From a bacterium (lineage in GTDB: Bacteria; Campylobacterota; Campylobacteria; Campylobacterales; Sulfurimonadaceae), in contig JAHJGM010000005.1 of assembly GCA_018824305.1 (NCBI GenBank), positions 1-57,993 of the forward strand: a DNA stretch of 57,993 nt. The letters are read 5' to 3'. Of this stretch, positions 56,586 to 57,993 are shown one piece after another. How positions within the stretch are numbered: the first letter of the stretch is position 1; every line of letters begins with the position of its first letter. The notes under the pieces were generated by a model. The model had not been told where the DNA came from and did not search any database. It saw only the letters and a list, made by a program, of their open reading frames with translations. Both the position numbers and the translations under genes were made by a program.

Positions 56586-56926
56586 TATTTTCCCGGATTC
56601 TCATAAAATACGTAAGGTGTAGAGTAGTTGCTGACCTCAAAATAGAGCTTTTTCTCGCCCTCGTCCACTTTGTAATTAAAGTTCGTATCTAAATAACCGT
56701 ACCCGTAACGGTAATCTCTTGACTCGTCACTTTGAGTACTCACGGCAGTTGAGAGCTTGTCTATCTTGATAAATCTTTGTACAAGTTTCTCTCCCATGTA
56801 GATATCAAGTACACCGTTTGTACCTGTCCAGTTTTGGATACTTCTGCTCATCTTGTTTTGGGTTTCCTGCGTACAGCCGGTAATAAACAATGCTAATATC
56901 ACACTAAAAAAAAGTATTTTTTTCAT
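56585..56926 (-). CDS. Small lipoprotein of unknown function
   Basis: A 113-residue predicted lipoprotein. The signal MKKILFFSVILALFITGC ends in a lipobox with Cys18 for lipidation. The mature part is short and mostly beta, with GTNGVLDIYMGEKLVQRF and a RYGYGYLDTNFN stretch. I do not recognise the family. It stands between the epimerase and dapE, sharing one base with dapE, and is likely co-transcribed. Confidence 0.75.
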   Translation of the reverse strand: MKKILFFSVILALFITGCTQETQNKMSRSIQNWTGTNGVLDIYMGEKLVQRFIKIDKLSTAVSTQSDESRDYRYGYGYLDTNFNYKVDEGEKKLYFEVSNYSTPYVFYENPGK

Positions 56927-56976
56927 AAAGTTGCCTTTGGGTATTGAAGATACAATTATAACAAGAAAAAGAGCAA

Positions 56977-57795
56977 CTATCCCAGAAGCTCTTGAAATGC
57001 GGTGTCTATATCAGGATGTCTAAACTGATACCCTGCATTTTGCAGTGCCATCGGGTAGACCTCTTTTGAGCCCGTGACGACACTTGCCGCCTCACCATAT
57101 ATGAGTTCCAACACAAACTCGGGAAGAGGAAAGATCGTAGGACGATGAAGCGCCTTTCCCAGTGCTTTTGTAAATACACGGTTTGAGACAGGATGCGGTG
57201 CAGTAGCGTTATAGATGCCGCTTAGCCTGTTGTCGATCAAAAATTTATAGATATTTACCAGGTCCACTATGCTGATCCAGCTCATTATCGCTTTGCCATC
57301 TCCTATCACTCCTCCGACACCCAGACGAAACGGAGTCAGCATCTGTTTCAAAGCTCCGCCCTCTTTTCCAAGCACCACGCCAAATCTCAATATCGTCGTA
57401 GGTTTGTTACATGTAAGGGCAATATCCTCCCACTTACTGGCAAGATCGCCTAAGAAATCATCTGCGACGCTTTTTGTATTTTCACTACAGATCATGTCAT
57501 CGGGGTAGATACCTATGGCAGATGTAGATATAAAATGGTTCACATTACTTTCGTTGATGGCATCTACGAGTGTTTTTGTCGTATCGATCCTACTGCTGTG
57601 TAAAACTTTTTTATACGCGTCGTTCCATCTTTTTATGATGGGTGCACCTGCAAGATTGATGACGACATCCACATCCTCAAGTTTTTTGATGATACTCTCT
57701 TTGGTGTCGTTTCTGTGTATATGTACGACATCTTTGTACTCCTCACCAATCGCGCTTCCCACAAATCCGCTGGCTCCGGTCATCGCTATTTTCAT
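56977..57795 (-). CDS. TIGR01777-type NAD-dependent epimerase
   Basis: About 272 residues of the short-chain dehydrogenase-like epimerase family related to YfcH. I start it at the ATG 57795 with AAAGGC upstream; an upstream extension to 57837 has no support. MTGASGFVGSAIGEEY is the NAD motif, INLAGAPI and SGIYNATAPHPVSNRVFTKALGKAL are family signatures. A cell-division link is known for some members but the reaction is not. One palindrome copy (57407-57416) encodes Leu-Thr-Cys-Asn. Confidence 0.9.
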   Translation of the reverse strand: MKIAMTGASGFVGSAIGEEYKDVVHIHRNDTKESIIKKLEDVDVVINLAGAPIIKRWNDAYKKVLHSSRIDTTKTLVDAINESNVNHFISTSAIGIYPDDMICSENTKSVADDFLGDLASKWEDIALTCNKPTTILRFGVVLGKEGGALKQMLTPFRLGVGGVIGDGKAIMSWISIVDLVNIYKFLIDNRLSGIYNATAPHPVSNRVFTKALGKALHRPTIFPLPEFVLELIYGEAASVVTGSKEVYPMALQNAGYQFRHPDIDTAFQELLG

Positions 57796-57837
57796 CTTTA
57801 TGCCTTTTGATCTTCTATAACTGTAGATTACTGCCAA

Positions 57838-57993
57838 TTTGTAAATAAAGACTTTAATTAAAAAACCACTTTTATGGGCTGCTGATAAACCAATTTTAAG
57901 AGCTTATTCTCAATATTTTACTGGCCTCTTTATGGTTTTCCATCGAGCTTCTTTTGGCCATACTACCTATTTTCTAGGTGAAATATCAAATCT
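57838..57993. other. Unassigned right-edge sequence
   Basis: The last 156 bases contain no gene I can support. A 21-codon minus-strand reading (MAKRSSMENHKEASKILRISS) ends about 70 bases before the epimerase start, but it has no clear ribosome binding site and cannot be assigned. It may belong to something that continues past the window. Confidence 0.3.

Noticed and set aside
57838-57993. A 21-residue minus-strand small protein at the right edge
   Set aside because: It has no ribosome binding site, no family resemblance and may be the end of something cut off; recorded as unassigned sequence.

Overview
The window looks like chromosomal DNA of a Campylobacterota (epsilonproteobacterial) bacterium, most like a Sulfurimonas-type free-living chemolithotroph. 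The reasons are: ParA/ParB directly upstream of an ATP synthase cluster that carries both b' and b subunits and lacks a and c; atpB placed elsewhere; a tolQ-tolR-tolA-tolB-pal-cpoB block directly downstream of atpC; an A+T-rich composition; and sigma70-type promoters with strong TATAAT -10 boxes and poor -35 boxes. The species assignment is inference. No rRNA, tRNA, CRISPR array, integrase or transposase was seen.

Layout. 1-1.7 kb (minus): atpB, a small membrane protein, a ThiE/TenI protein and the start of gatB, which is cut by the window edge. 1.8-7 kb (plus): a double-domain SagB-type nitroreductase, an HI0933-type flavoprotein, and a LemA / DUF3137 / EI24 membrane cluster. 6.9-8.3 kb (minus): yigZ and yebC. 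8.3-10.6 kb: a small A+T-rich accessory island with an AAA ATPase plus DUF4276 (TOPRIM-like) pair and the tail of a lost DNA methylase or restriction gene. 10.6-16.6 kb: a large seven-CXXCH cytochrome, a frameshifted small gene, and a Cache chemoreceptor with an orphan periplasmic binding protein. 16.6-37.2 kb (minus): a very long housekeeping run of rplU-rpmA-obg-proB-fmt-birA-parA-parB, atpF'-F-H-A-G-D-C, tolQRAB-pal-cpoB, slyD, an NtrC-like AAA protein, fabD, a nitrilase-like protein, mtnN and a TtcA homologue. 37.2-42.9 kb: a TetR-regulated RND efflux operon. 43-45.6 kb: MarR - YceI - extradiol dioxygenase - pirin, which resembles a quinone or electrophile stress operon with two copies of a 14-bp palindrome. 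45.7-55 kb: selD, mnmH, then a tightly overlapping HlyD / MFS / double-ATPase / two-permease / LpxR operon. 55-57.8 kb: an epimerase, a lipoprotein, dapE and ridA.

Two features stand out. First, the 10-bp palindrome TTACATGTAA occurs 13 times exactly, with six more one-base variants, where about 0.2 would be expected. It lies mostly inside genes, where it is translated as Leu-Thr-Cys-Lys or Leu-His-Val, but also in 3'-flank hairpins. It behaves like an iterated palindrome of the HIP1 or DNA-uptake-sequence kind. Second, the AAA/DUF4276 pair has the architecture of ATPase-TOPRIM anti-phage systems (PARIS, AbiL-like) and sits beside the remnant of a DNA methylase-type gene. Other points of interest are an A7-tract frameshift, three identical promoter 13-mers in front of atpB, atpF' and yebC, predicted leaderless transcripts, an NtrC-like protein without GAFTGA, and a TtcA homologue missing one iron-sulfur cysteine.
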